A stretch of DNA of 64,000 nucleotides. It comes from an uncultured Lacinutrix sp. GTDB taxonomy: Bacteria; Bacteroidota; Bacteroidia; Flavobacteriales; Flavobacteriaceae. The notes beneath the pieces are model-generated. The model made no database searches, was not told where the DNA came from, and was given only the letters and a program-made list of their open reading frames with translations. The position numbers and the translations under genes were made by a program. Positions 25,848 through 34,637 of this stretch are shown here, in pieces. Location of the stretch: assembly GCF_947500325.1 (NCBI RefSeq), contig NZ_CANMRQ010000015.1, positions 18,108 to 82,107 of the forward strand. The letters run 5' to 3'. Each line of letters begins with the position of its first letter. Within the stretch, counting starts at the first letter, position 1.

Positions 25848-26294
25848 TTATAACAATGGGCTGTTTTCATCACATTCGTTAGGACAAGGTGCAGTAAAAT
25901 CAAAAACACCACTGTCTATTCTGCTTGATAATAAAGTATTTATAGTTAAGTCTCTTGCATCTATAGAACCTACTGGTATTGCGCCTTCAATAATATCTCT
26001 GTGCTTTCCTGTAGAATCTGTTTTTGTGCCTACAATTAATAATTTTTCTCCGCCACCTTCTTTTGTGTTTTTATCTATTGCCATGTAAGCCCGAACACCT
26101 GAATTATCTATATCATTTAACGTGTAATTTTCGCTGCCTTTTACTGGTACTAATACATTCATTTCTTTAAGAGCCTCAATTAAGTCTACAGCAGGAATTA
26201 AAAAGGCTTTACAGTTATCTGGACAAGTTGTTTGCCATCTTCTAGCCCATTCTTTTGCTTCTATAATGTTTACAACATTTTTTGCATTACTCAT
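25848..26294 (-). CDS. Small protein with conserved-looking CPxxCDxxSPL tail
   Basis: A 148-residue soluble protein without signal peptide. The N-terminus has a WARRWQTTCPDNCKAFLIPAVDL segment (described in parts), followed by GVRAYMAID and EKLLIVGTK strands, and the C-terminus ends FDFTAPCPNECDENSPLL. I recall similar Bacteroidetes proteins with the same Cys-Pro-containing tail, but no function. It is the first gene of an operon with a membrane protein, a kinase and a regulator, and it diverges from a phage-collar-like gene. The two Cys pairs could bind metal or form a disulfide. Confidence 0.55.
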   Translation of the reverse strand: MSNAKNVVNIIEAKEWARRWQTTCPDNCKAFLIPAVDLIEALKEMNVLVPVKGSENYTLNDIDNSGVRAYMAIDKNTKEGGGEKLLIVGTKTDSTGKHRDIIEGAIPVGSIDARDLTINTLLSSRIDSGVFDFTAPCPNECDENSPLL

Positions 26295-26441
26295 TTTTTT
26301 GGTTTTTTAGATGTTAATAGTTAATAATAGATAAAACTAAACATACTAATCCATATAAAAAACAGTATTTGTAAAAACAGGTGTTTTTACTTGGTTGTAA
26401 CAATCCGTAGATGCACGGTTAAATAAATTAGACATTGGGTA

Positions 26442-26449
26442 TAGCTTTG
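26442..26449 (+). promoter_or_regulatory. -7 promoter element for the collar-domain gene
   Basis: TAGCTTTG matches TAnnTTTG 39 bases before the ATG at 26488. No clear -33 element is seen. The intergenic space on either side is shared with the divergent small-protein gene. Confidence 0.45.
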
Positions 26450-26487
26450 TAGAACTATTAATTACTAATTTAAAAAACTTAATTATT

Positions 26488-27051
26488 ATGGACCCATTTA
26501 TTGGACAAGTTATGATGTTTGGCGGAAACTTTGCGCCTAGAGGTTGGGCGTTTTGCAACGGTCAATTATTAGCTATTTCAAGCCATTCGGCTTTATTTTC
26601 TATTTTAGGAACAATGTACGGAGGAGATGGTAGAACCACTTTTGGTCTACCAGATTTAAGAGGTAGAGTAGCAAAAGGTATGGGTAATGGCCCAGGGCTA
26701 AGTACTGTAACAGAAGGCGAAAAAGGAGGTAGAGAAACTGTAACATTAACTATTAATGAGTTACCTAATCATAATCATGATGGGACTAGTCTTAGAGGAA
26801 CAAGTACTATGCCTTGTAATGAAGAAGATGGAGGGACTAATGATGCTGCAGGAAATGTACTAGGTAATGCTGCTTCAGGAACGCCATATAACAGTGATCC
26901 AGCAGACAGTGCTTTAGGAGCTACTGGAGCTGTTTCTATCACAGGAAATACAGGAAATACAGGTGGGCAAAGAGCTTTTAATATAGACAACCCTTATTTA
27001 GGAGTAAACTATGTTATTGCTTTAGAAGGGATATTTCCTTCAAGAAGCTAA
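26488..27051 (+). CDS. Phage tail collar-domain protein (microcystin-dependent protein-like)
   Basis: A 187-residue protein with the tail-collar signature at its start: PFIGQVMMFGGNFAPRGWAFCNGQLL (in pieces), then ALFSILGTMYGGDGRTTFGLPDLRGR. The central part has ELPNHNHDG, and the end reads NPYLGVNYVIALEGIFPSR. This is the MdpB-like form, widespread in Bacteroidetes outside prophages and usually of unknown role. It has no signal peptide and no other phage genes nearby. The gene is divergent from the operon that includes a histidine kinase. Confidence 0.88.
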   Translation: MDPFIGQVMMFGGNFAPRGWAFCNGQLLAISSHSALFSILGTMYGGDGRTTFGLPDLRGRVAKGMGNGPGLSTVTEGEKGGRETVTLTINELPNHNHDGTSLRGTSTMPCNEEDGGTNDAAGNVLGNAASGTPYNSDPADSALGATGAVSITGNTGNTGGQRAFNIDNPYLGVNYVIALEGIFPSRS

Positions 27052-27071
27052 TGTTATGAGATAAATATTAT

Positions 27072-27117
27072 CCTTTTTAATATCATCTCATCCTACCTTG
27101 TGATGATATTAAAGAGG
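27072..27117. promoter_or_regulatory. Long stable hairpin between collar gene and T9SS gene
   Basis: Bases 27072-27087 can pair with 27102-27117 over 16 positions (one G-T), around the core TTTAATATCATC / GATGATATTAAA, with a 14-base loop. No T-run follows, so it is not a standard intrinsic terminator. It may protect the 3' end of the upstream mRNA. Confidence 0.65.
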
Positions 27118-27120
27118 GTA

Positions 27121-27154
27121 TTTGTCTTAGAATAATATATAAATACTACCTTTA
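27121..27154 (+). promoter_or_regulatory. Candidate promoter for T9SS cargo gene
   Basis: TTTG at 27121-27124 and TACCTTTA at 27147-27154 are 22 bases apart, one mismatch from the -7 consensus, and 29 bases before the ATG. Confidence 0.4.
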
Positions 27155-27182
27155 TACTTATTATCCTTAATCAATAATTATT

Positions 27183-28157
27183 ATGAAAAAAAATTACTTA
27201 TTATTATTACTAATAACTATCTCTTCAAGTTATGCACAAGTTAGTCAAGATTTTGAAGGTATTACAGGAATTGGGTTTACTGGAGCTAACACGTGTTATT
27301 ATTTTGACGCAGATCAAACAACAGTTCATGATCTCGTAAACTATGTGGGGCCTTGTGGGGAAGTCGTTGTGACCTCACCAGATTCATCTCCAAGCACATT
27401 AGGATTTACTAATTCTTTAAATCCAACTGGTGTAGGGTTTTCAGATTTTGATGCTTTTGGTGTAGCTAATGCATCTGGAGTAGCTTCACAAATGCCAGAA
27501 GGGCCTATAGAAGGGAATAATAGCTTTGTAATGGAAGATACTGACGGTGAAATTACTATGCGATTTAATCTTGTAAATTTATCTGGTACTATAAATCCTG
27601 AAGTAAATTTGAAGTATCGTTTAGAAACAACATCATGGGAAACAACTGATATTTTAAAAGTGTATGTTGAAATAACAGGATGTGCAGCCGCAACTACGGT
27701 TACATTGATTGATATTTTTGGTACCGGTTTTGACGCAGTTGAAGGACCAATACAAACATTAAGTGCAAATCTTAGTGCTTATGTGGGTTGTAATGCACAG
27801 CTAGTTATCGAATTTGCTTCAAATTCATCTTCTGAAGAGATGATTTTAGATGATATTAATTTTACTGAAGGAGCTCTAGATAGTACACTTTCTAATGAGA
27901 ATTTCACATTAAATAGCACATTATTTACGATTTACCCTAACCCATCAAATGGAAACATTACTATTAAAAATTCTGGTATTGCTTTAGATAAAGTGCAAAT
28001 TACAGATTTAAATGGACGTGTTGTTTTTGGCCAAGATTTAAATGGAATTACAGAGGATAAAGAGTTAAATTTAAGCTCTAAATTATCTTCAGGTATGTAT
28101 TTAATGACTTTAACATCTAATAATATAGCTACAGTTAAAAAATTAATTATAGAATAA
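27183..28157 (+). CDS. Secreted T9SS cargo protein
   Basis: A 324-residue exported protein. Residues 1-18 are a signal peptide (SSYAQ). The middle (about 20-235) looks like a jelly-roll or MAM-like beta domain, ending in the strand MILDDINFTEG. The last 75 residues form a type-A Por sorting domain: FTIYPNPSNGNITIKNSG, VQITDLNGRVVF, and LSSGMYLMTL then a VKKLIIE end. The protein should cross the outer membrane through the type IX secretion system. Substrate or ligand cannot be told. It has its own terminator. Confidence 0.88.
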   Translation: MKKNYLLLLLITISSSYAQVSQDFEGITGIGFTGANTCYYFDADQTTVHDLVNYVGPCGEVVVTSPDSSPSTLGFTNSLNPTGVGFSDFDAFGVANASGVASQMPEGPIEGNNSFVMEDTDGEITMRFNLVNLSGTINPEVNLKYRLETTSWETTDILKVYVEITGCAAATTVTLIDIFGTGFDAVEGPIQTLSANLSAYVGCNAQLVIEFASNSSSEEMILDDINFTEGALDSTLSNENFTLNSTLFTIYPNPSNGNITIKNSGIALDKVQITDLNGRVVFGQDLNGITEDKELNLSSKLSSGMYLMTLTSNNIATVKKLIIE

Positions 28158-28190
28158 GTTAATTATAACTAGCCTCAAAAAAACTTTAAA

Positions 28191-28222
28191 AAAGAGCTTC
28201 TAACATTAGAAGCTCTTTTTTT
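28191..28222. terminator. Intrinsic terminator between convergent genes
   Basis: AAAGAGCTTCTA and TAGAAGCTCTTT form a perfect 12-bp stem with an ACAT loop and a T-run on the plus strand. It ends the T9SS cargo gene and touches the end of the Lrp gene. Confidence 0.92.
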
Positions 28223-28691
28223 ATATTTTAATTTGTCGTTCTATTTGTTGATCTAAAGAAATAAAGGTTTCTGTTCTAGAAACTCCGGTTATAGATTGAA
28301 TATCGTTATTTAATAAGTGCATTAAATGAGCGTTATCTTTACATAATATTTTAATAAAAATACTCCAGTTTCCAGTAGTATAATGGCATTCTAAAACTTC
28401 AGGTATTTTTTTAAGCTGCTTAACAGCTTCAGGATTACTTACGGCTTTGTCTAGATAAACGCCTACAAAAGCCATAGTAGTATACCCTAATACTTTTGGG
28501 TTAATTATAAATTTAGAGCCAGCAATTAAACCAGATTTTTCTAACTTACGAAGTCGTTGGTGTATCGCCGCACCAGAAATACCTACTTGTCTAGCAATTT
28601 CTAAAACAGAGGTACGGGCATCTGCCATTAACGCACGAAGTATCTTTTTATCGATACCATCTATATGAATGTTTTGATTTATTACTTTCAA
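28221..28691 (-). CDS. Lrp/AsnC-family transcriptional regulator
   Basis: A 156-residue regulator with an N-terminal HTH (DKKILRALMADARTSVLEIARQVGISGAAIHQRLRKLEKSGLI in pieces, residues about 14-56) and a C-terminal ligand-binding RAM domain (about 70-150). Such proteins sense amino acids and form octamers or dimers. It lies 92 bases downstream of a saccharopine dehydrogenase family gene on the same strand. A link to lysine or general amino acid control is plausible but not shown. Confidence 0.92.
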   Translation of the reverse strand: MKVINQNIHIDGIDKKILRALMADARTSVLEIARQVGISGAAIHQRLRKLEKSGLIAGSKFIINPKVLGYTTMAFVGVYLDKAVSNPEAVKQLKKIPEVLECHYTTGNWSIFIKILCKDNAHLMHLLNNDIQSITGVSRTETFISLDQQIERQIKI

Positions 28692-28782
28692 GTCTTGTTT
28701 TTGTTTTCAGATTAAAACATAAAAGTACTAAAATGATTTAATATTGTAATTCTAATGTAATAGAACTAGCTTTTGGTGCTCT

Positions 28783-30147
28783 TCAAACATTTAAAGGGTT
28801 ATATCCTAAGTATGGTACTTCTTTTTCATTAAAAACAACACCATAATCTTCTAATTCTTTTAAAATAGGTTCGTATACCTCTTTTGTAATTGGAACTAAT
28901 ACACCTGGTGTTTTTATTTTTCCATTAAGTATAGCCATAGCTGCCATTGCTACAGGTAAGCCAACTGTTTTAGCCATGGCTGTATAGGTTTGATCTTCAC
29001 CTAATGTAACCATTGTTGCATCAATTTGATGCTTCTCTCCATTAAGTTCGTAACCAAACTTATGGTACATTACAATCATATCTTTATCATGTTCATCTAA
29101 TGTCCAGCTGTCCATTAAAATCTTTTGAAGTATTTGTGCAGGAGTTGCTTTTTTAAGTTCAACCATTTTGTTTGGGTTAAAAATATCTAGTTCAATAAAT
29201 TTATCCCAAATAGTATCATCTTGATCTATTTTTATAGCATGCCTAAACTTAAGTTCTACAGAATCTGTTGGGCTATATGGTAAAAACGAGTTCACAAAAT
29301 CACGATAACTCATGTTTTCACTATCATCTATTGTATAACTGTCGTCTGTCATGCCTAAAGCAGCTAATACTTGCCAACCACGAGAAAACCCTACGCGACG
29401 TATTGTACCTCTATATAGTGTTTTAATATCTTCTAAACCATAAACACTTTGGTATTTTAAAGAATCTCGATTGGCATAAGCTTCAAAACGACCAAAACCA
29501 TCTATTTCTAAAAATTCAGTTCGCCTAAATAAACGATTGTATGGAATGTATTTATAAGTGCCTTCTTGTAAAAATTTAGCAGCACTTCCTTGACCTGCTA
29601 CTACTACGTTTCTTGGGTTCCAAGTAAATTTATAGTTCCAAAGATTATTATCACTTTCAGGAGCAACTAAACCACCAGTAAACGATTCGAATAAAATCAT
29701 TTTCCCACCTTGGTCTGTAATACGATCAATAACTTGCATAGCACTCATATGATCAATACCTGGATCTACACCAATCTCATTCATGAAAACTAAACCCTTT
29801 TCTTTTGCAGCTTCATCTAAAGCTTGCATTTCTTTACTTACATAGGATGCAGTAACCATGTTTTTACCATAAGTAATACAGTCTTTGGCAACTTCTATAT
29901 GAAAACGTGCTGGAAGCATTGAAATAATAATATCTGCTCCTTTTACAGCTTCAACTCTTGACTGTTCATTAAAAACATCTAAAGTAATAGCAGTTGCATT
30001 TTTATGGTTTCCTACTAATTTTGAGGCATTATCAATGTTTAAATCGCCAACGGTAACGTGAAGGTTTTCACTTTCAGATTTGTCTAATAAATATTTTATT
30101 AAATAAGAGGTCGATTTTCCAGAGCCAATAACTAAAATCTTTCGCAT
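28783..30147 (-). CDS. Saccharopine dehydrogenase family protein
   Basis: A 454-residue cytosolic oxidoreductase. The NAD(P)-binding start KILVIGSGKSTSYLIKYLLD is a modified Rossmann glycine motif, and MLPARFHIEVAKDCI, NEIGVDPGIDHMSAM and the C-terminal region fit the Lys9-like (glutamate-forming) saccharopine dehydrogenases in order and length. It could work in lysine breakdown or in a related reductive amination such as carboxynorspermidine synthesis. I chose the Met at 30147 and not 30195, as the family starts at this point. The DUF423 gene diverges from it. Confidence 0.88.
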   Translation of the reverse strand: MRKILVIGSGKSTSYLIKYLLDKSESENLHVTVGDLNIDNASKLVGNHKNATAITLDVFNEQSRVEAVKGADIIISMLPARFHIEVAKDCITYGKNMVTASYVSKEMQALDEAAKEKGLVFMNEIGVDPGIDHMSAMQVIDRITDQGGKMILFESFTGGLVAPESDNNLWNYKFTWNPRNVVVAGQGSAAKFLQEGTYKYIPYNRLFRRTEFLEIDGFGRFEAYANRDSLKYQSVYGLEDIKTLYRGTIRRVGFSRGWQVLAALGMTDDSYTIDDSENMSYRDFVNSFLPYSPTDSVELKFRHAIKIDQDDTIWDKFIELDIFNPNKMVELKKATPAQILQKILMDSWTLDEHDKDMIVMYHKFGYELNGEKHQIDATMVTLGEDQTYTAMAKTVGLPVAMAAMAILNGKIKTPGVLVPITKEVYEPILKELEDYGVVFNEKEVPYLGYNPLNV

Positions 30148-30225
30148 AATGAGATTTGTTGAGTAATTTTGTTCTGCGAATGTAATAAAATGCAAACGTT
30201 ATTTAAACTCAAATATTAAAATATT

Positions 30226-30630
30226 ATGAATAGAAAAATATTAATTTTAGCAACAATTTTTGGTTTGCTAGCTGTTGTTATTGGCGCTTTTGCAGCTCAT
30301 GGTTTAAAGCCATTACTTTCGGTTGATGCAATGCAGTCTTTCGAAACTGGAGTACGCTATCAAATGTATCATGCCTTATTGCTTTTATTTATTGGTGTTT
30401 CTAAAATATTATCTATAAAAACAAGAAAAATAATATACTATTTGGTTGGTGCTGGAGTTTTCTTTTTTTCGGGATCTATCTATCTTTTAGCCACAAATAC
30501 ATTATCTACTATAGATTTTAAAGTGATTGGTTTTATTACACCAATTGGAGGTGTCTTACTTATTGCTGCATGGATAGTCTTGTTAATAAGCTTTTTAAAA
30601 AGTAATAAGATTTTTGAGGAAATCTTATAA
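30226..30630 (+). CDS. DUF423 small membrane protein
   Basis: A 134-residue inner-membrane protein with four hydrophobic segments. The blocks GAFAAHGLKPLL and FETGVRYQMYHALLLL are the signature of DUF423 (YgdD-like). The function is unknown. It stands between divergent saccharopine dehydrogenase and pckA. Confidence 0.9.
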   Translation: MNRKILILATIFGLLAVVIGAFAAHGLKPLLSVDAMQSFETGVRYQMYHALLLLFIGVSKILSIKTRKIIYYLVGAGVFFFSGSIYLLATNTLSTIDFKVIGFITPIGGVLLIAAWIVLLISFLKSNKIFEEIL

Positions 30631-30645
30631 TAATGTGTAATTTTG
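30613..30645 (+). promoter_or_regulatory. pckA promoter
   Basis: TTTG at 30613-30616 and TAATTTTG at 30638-30645 are 21 bases apart, a good match to the Bacteroidetes consensus. It overlaps the end of the DUF423 gene and lies 24 bases before the pckA start. Confidence 0.72.
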
Positions 30646-30668
30646 CACCTTAAACAACATACTAAATT

Positions 30669-32285
30669 ATGGTAAACCATACAAAATCTGCGAAATCGAT
30701 TTCGTTAGAAAAATACGGTATTAAGAATGCTAATGTTCAATACCAACTATCTCCTGAAGACCTACATGATGTTACTATTGAGAAGAAGCAAGGCGTTCAA
30801 GCCTCTTCTGGTGCTTTAGCTGTTAACACAGGTGAGTTTACTGGACGTTCACCTAAGGATCGTTTTATAGTAAAAGATGATATTACTAAAGATCGCGTTT
30901 GGTGGGGAGATATTAACATTCCGTTTGATTCGGATAAATTTGATAAACTTTATGATAAAGTAACAAATTACCTTTCTGAAAAAGAAGTATTTGTTAGAGA
31001 TAGTTATGCCTGTGCAGACGAAAATTATAAATTGAATATTCGTGTTATTAACGAATATCCTTGGAGTAATATGTTTGCATATAATATGTTTTTGCGTCCT
31101 ACTGAAGCCGAATTAGAAAACTTTTCGCCAGAATGGACTGTAATAAACGCACCAGGATTTATGGCAGTACCAGATGAAGATGGTACACGTCAACATAATT
31201 TTGCCATTTTAAATTTTACAAAAAAGATTGCCTTAATTGGAGGTACTGGTTATACAGGTGAAATTAAGAAAGGTATTTTTTCTGCGTTAAACTTTATTTT
31301 ACCAGTTTTTAAAAATACATTACCAATGCATTGTAGTGCAAATGTTGGTAAAGATGAAGATACTGCCATTTTCTTTGGGTTATCTGGAACTGGAAAAACA
31401 ACGCTATCTACAGATCCTAATAGAAGCTTAATAGGTGATGATGAACATGGTTGGACTGCAGAGAATACTGTGTTTAATTTTGAAGGTGGTTGTTATGCTA
31501 AAGTAATTAATCTTTCAGCAGAGCAAGAACCGGAAATTTATGATGCTATTAAAAAAGGAGCTATTCTTGAAAATGTGATACTAAATGAAGCTGGAGAAGT
31601 AGATTTCGAAAATACCTCTATTACTCAAAATACAAGAGTAAGTTATCCAATACACCATATAGAAAACATTAAAAAGCCATCAATAGGAAGAAATCCAAAA
31701 AACATTTTCTTTTTAACTGCTGATGCTTTTGGAGTATTACCTCCAATTTCAAAATTAACACCAGCACAAGCTGCTTATCATTTTATCTCTGGATATACTG
31801 CTAAAGTAGCAGGGACAGAAGCAGGAGTTGTTGAGCCTCAACCTTCTTTTTCTGCATGTTTTGGCGCGCCTTTTATGCCATTACACCCAACTAAATATGC
31901 TGAAATGCTTAGCAAAAAAATGTTAGATGCTAACGTAAATGTATGGTTAGTAAACACTGGTTGGTCTGGTGGTTCTTATGGTGTTGGTAAGCGTATGAAG
32001 CTAAAATATACTCGTGCTATGATTAATGCGGTCTTAAATGGTGATTTAGGATTGTATAATTACGATGACTACCATATCCATTCAGTATTTGGAGTAGCGC
32101 AACCAAGATCTTGTCCTGGTGTTCCAACCGAGGTATTGAGCCCAAGAACAACATGGAATGATGATAAAGCGTATTATGATACAGCGTTTAAATTAGCAAA
32201 TGCATTTAGAGAAAACTTTAAGCAGTTTGAAGATAATGCTAGTGAAGAAATAAGACGTGGTGGACCACAACGTTATGGGTATTAA
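30669..32285 (+). CDS. pckA: Phosphoenolpyruvate carboxykinase (ATP)
   Basis: A 538-residue cytosolic enzyme that converts oxaloacetate and ATP to phosphoenolpyruvate, ADP and CO2, or the reverse. The P-loop GLSGTGKTTLS is at about residues 237-247 and is followed by LIGDDEHGW with the metal-binding Asp. GRSPKDRF near residue 58 binds substrate. Length and motifs are typical of the ATP-dependent family. It has a clear promoter and a terminator, so it is transcribed alone. Confidence 0.97.
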   Translation: MVNHTKSAKSISLEKYGIKNANVQYQLSPEDLHDVTIEKKQGVQASSGALAVNTGEFTGRSPKDRFIVKDDITKDRVWWGDINIPFDSDKFDKLYDKVTNYLSEKEVFVRDSYACADENYKLNIRVINEYPWSNMFAYNMFLRPTEAELENFSPEWTVINAPGFMAVPDEDGTRQHNFAILNFTKKIALIGGTGYTGEIKKGIFSALNFILPVFKNTLPMHCSANVGKDEDTAIFFGLSGTGKTTLSTDPNRSLIGDDEHGWTAENTVFNFEGGCYAKVINLSAEQEPEIYDAIKKGAILENVILNEAGEVDFENTSITQNTRVSYPIHHIENIKKPSIGRNPKNIFFLTADAFGVLPPISKLTPAQAAYHFISGYTAKVAGTEAGVVEPQPSFSACFGAPFMPLHPTKYAEMLSKKMLDANVNVWLVNTGWSGGSYGVGKRMKLKYTRAMINAVLNGDLGLYNYDDYHIHSVFGVAQPRSCPGVPTEVLSPRTTWNDDKAYYDTAFKLANAFRENFKQFEDNASEEIRRGGPQRYGY

Positions 32286-32318
32286 TTAGAATAGAATATC
32301 TATTTCTATAAGTACAAA

Positions 32319-32348
32319 AAAGGCTTCTCATTGAGAAGCCTTTTTTGT
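32319..32348. terminator. Bidirectional terminator after pckA
   Basis: AAAAAAGGCTTCTCA pairs with TGAGAAGCCTTTTTT; A-run and T-run on the two sides let it act for pckA and for the convergent hemD-like gene. Confidence 0.93.
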
Positions 32349-32374
32349 ATTGTATTATTAAACTAAATAAGAAA

Positions 32375-33121
32375 CTATTTCTTATTTACAGTGTTTATAT
32401 ATTTTTTTAAAGCCATAGTCATTGAAGGTGTTTCAGGAGTTGGAGCAGCAATATCTACTCTTAGACCTTTAGCTTCAACAGCTTTAATTGTGGTATTACC
32501 AAAAACAGCTATACGGGTTTCATTTTGTTTGAAATCTGGAAAATTATGGAATAAAGATTCTATGCCAGAAGGACTAAAGAAAACTAAAATGTCATAGGTT
32601 ACATTTTCTAAATCAGATAAATCACTAATAACAGTTTTATAGAAAACAGCTTCTTTCCAGTTTACTCCTAAATCATTTAGTACTTTAGGAACTGCAGGTT
32701 TTAATTTGTCTGTAGCTGGTAGTAAAAAAGACTCGTCTTTATATTTTTTAATTAAAGGAGATAACTCAGCAAAAGTACGTTTACCAACATATATTTTACG
32801 TTTTCTGTAAACAACATACTTTTGAAGGTAGTAAGCAACAGCTTCAGATTGACAAAAATACTTCATAGCGTCTGGCACTTTGAAGCGCATTTCTTCTGCA
32901 ACTCTAAAAAAGTGATCTACAGCATTTCTACTAGTTAATATAATAGCAGTAAATTTTGTTAGGTCAATTTTTTGTTGTCTAATTTCCTTAGATGGGACGC
33001 CTTCTACGTGAATAAATGGTCTGAAATCGATTTTAACTTTCTGTTTTTCAGATAGATCGAAATATGGCGAATTTTCTATTTTAGGTTCGGGTTGAGAGAC
33101 TAAAATTGTTTTCACTTTCAT
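32375..33121 (-). CDS. hemD: Uroporphyrinogen-III synthase family protein
   Basis: A 248-residue two-lobed protein. The start KVKTILVSQPEPK, the block TAIILTSRNAVDHFF near residue 57 and LVFFSPSGIESLF near residue 178 are the usual HemD signposts. HemD closes hydroxymethylbilane to uroporphyrinogen III in heme synthesis. Sequence conservation in this family is low, so the assignment rests on order of motifs and length. The DUF4271 gene lies 15 bases upstream on the same strand, a pairing that I recall as common in Flavobacteria. No other heme gene is nearby. Confidence 0.85.
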   Translation of the reverse strand: MKVKTILVSQPEPKIENSPYFDLSEKQKVKIDFRPFIHVEGVPSKEIRQQKIDLTKFTAIILTSRNAVDHFFRVAEEMRFKVPDAMKYFCQSEAVAYYLQKYVVYRKRKIYVGKRTFAELSPLIKKYKDESFLLPATDKLKPAVPKVLNDLGVNWKEAVFYKTVISDLSDLENVTYDILVFFSPSGIESLFHNFPDFKQNETRIAVFGNTTIKAVEAKGLRVDIAAPTPETPSMTMALKKYINTVNKK

Positions 33122-33136
33122 ATTTAATAGCTTTGT

Positions 33137-33796
33137 TTAGTTGCCTTGTATTTTTGTAAATGACTTGTACAAAATTACATAAGGCGAAATTTCAAGTGCG
33201 CAAAGATACAAAATAAAATAAAATATATGTTTCTTTATTAAGTTTAGATTGTTTTTAAAAAAGAAAAATAATCCAATAGAGTGTATTGCTATTAAAATAG
33301 ATGCTGCAATTAGAAGCGTTGTTTTATTAGGAGTGAAACTAAATAGCATAATTGCATTTATTGGAATTAATAATATGCCCAAAAAATTTTTGTAACTAAT
33401 TTTTTCAAAAATGTAATTATTAATTATAAAATCTAAACTTAGTATACTACTTATAATGCGTTCTATTAGTACTTTTATTAATATAAATAAGGCTATTGCA
33501 ATGGCAAGTTTAAATATAAACATTTTAATAGTACTGTTACTAAAATCTGAGCTATGCTTATATATATTTAAACTAAAAATAGATAATCCAATAACCAAAT
33601 TTGTAAAAAGTAAGCCTTCAAATAAATCAAGAAATTTTTGTTCTCTACCATAGATTTTTAAATATCTAAAATTAAATAGCATATAAATAAAATCTTGGAA
33701 ACGTTTAGGAAACATTAATTTAGTTATAGCAACCAACAATAGACAAACCATTAATAAAATGGTGTGCAGTTCAGTAGAAAAGACTTCGCGTAACAT
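33137..33796 (-). CDS. DUF4271 membrane protein
   Basis: A 219-residue inner-membrane protein with about six hydrophobic segments. Features such as KLMFPKRFQDFIYMLFNFRY in the N-terminal third and the final YFILYLCALEISPYVILYK are those of DUF4271, a Bacteroidetes-specific family without known function. It precedes hemD by 15 bases and is probably in the same operon. Confidence 0.75.
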   Translation of the reverse strand: MLREVFSTELHTILLMVCLLLVAITKLMFPKRFQDFIYMLFNFRYLKIYGREQKFLDLFEGLLFTNLVIGLSIFSLNIYKHSSDFSNSTIKMFIFKLAIAIALFILIKVLIERIISSILSLDFIINNYIFEKISYKNFLGILLIPINAIMLFSFTPNKTTLLIAASILIAIHSIGLFFFFKNNLNLIKKHIFYFILYLCALEISPYVILYKSFTKIQGN

Positions 33797-33877
33797 ATCT
33801 GTAAAATTATTATAATTATTTAGAGTTGGATGTTATTTATTAAGAAATATTTACAAATAATAAAGTTTCAAAATATG

Positions 33878-33885
33878 TACATTTG
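33878..33885 (+). promoter_or_regulatory. -7 promoter element, glycosyltransferase operon
   Basis: TACATTTG fits TAnnTTTG 21 bases before the ATG at 33906. The -33 half is weak. Confidence 0.5.
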
Positions 33886-33905
33886 CTCTAAAATATATTC
33901 AATTA

Positions 33906-34637
33906 ATGAAGGACGCTATTGTCATCATTCCTACGTACAATGAGATTGAAAATATCGAAGCTATTATAAAAGCAGTATTTGCTCAAGATAAAGCCTTTGA
34001 TATATTAATAGTTGATGATAATTCACCAGACCTAACAGCATTAAAGGTGAAAGAACTTCAAGAAGAGTTTTCTAATCAATTGTTTTTAGAGACCCGAGAA
34101 GAGAAATCTGGCTTAGGTACTGCGTATATTCATGGTTTTAAATGGTGTTTAAAAAGAGACTATAATTATATTTTTGAAATGGACGCAGATTTTTCGCATA
34201 ATCCAAAAGATTTAGTCCGATTATATGAAGCTTGTTCTAAAAATGCAGATTTAGCTATTGGATCTAGATACGTAAAAGGAGTGAATGTTGTAAATTGGCC
34301 CTTAAGTAGAATTATTTTATCGTATGGAGCATCCATTTACGTTAAATTAATTACTGGAATGCGTATTCAAGATGCTACAGCTGGCTTTATTTGCTATAAA
34401 AGACAAGTATTAGAAACAATAAACTTAGATGAAGTAAAATTTATAGGTTATGCCTTTCAAATTGAGATGAAATTTAGAGCGCATTTAAAACGTTTTAAAA
34501 TTGTTGAAGTTCCAGTAATATTTACAGATAGAACAAAAGGAAAGTCTAAATTAAGCTCAGGAATTATTTCTGAAGCCATATTTGGAGTTATTACTATGAA
34601 ATTTAAAAGTCTATTCAATAAAAAAAATAATGAGTGA
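33906..34637 (+). CDS. Polyprenol-phosphate mannosyltransferase-like GT2 enzyme
   Basis: A 243-residue GT-A glycosyltransferase with the layout of dolichol-phosphate mannose synthase: [15 protein letters not shown] at the start, [10 protein letters not shown] near residue 38, [11 protein letters not shown] (metal-binding DAD) near residue 95, and GSRYVKGV near residue 120. It has no C-terminal membrane domain, so it is of the soluble or peripheral type. Expected reaction: transfer of a sugar from GDP- or UDP-sugar to a polyprenyl phosphate. It overlaps the next gene by 8 bases. Confidence 0.9.
   Translation: MKDAIVIIPTYNEIENIEAIIKAVFAQDKAFDILIVDDNSPDLTALKVKELQEEFSNQLFLETREEKSGLGTAYIHGFKWCLKRDYNYIFEMDADFSHNPKDLVRLYEACSKNADLAIGSRYVKGVNVVNWPLSRIILSYGASIYVKLITGMRIQDATAGFICYKRQVLETINLDEVKFIGYAFQIEMKFRAHLKRFKIVEVPVIFTDRTKGKSKLSSGIISEAIFGVITMKFKSLFNKKNNE

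Noticed and set aside
26488..27051. Prophage or contractile injection system
   Set aside because: Only the collar-domain gene is present. No capsid, sheath, baseplate, integrase or lysis gene is seen within the window.
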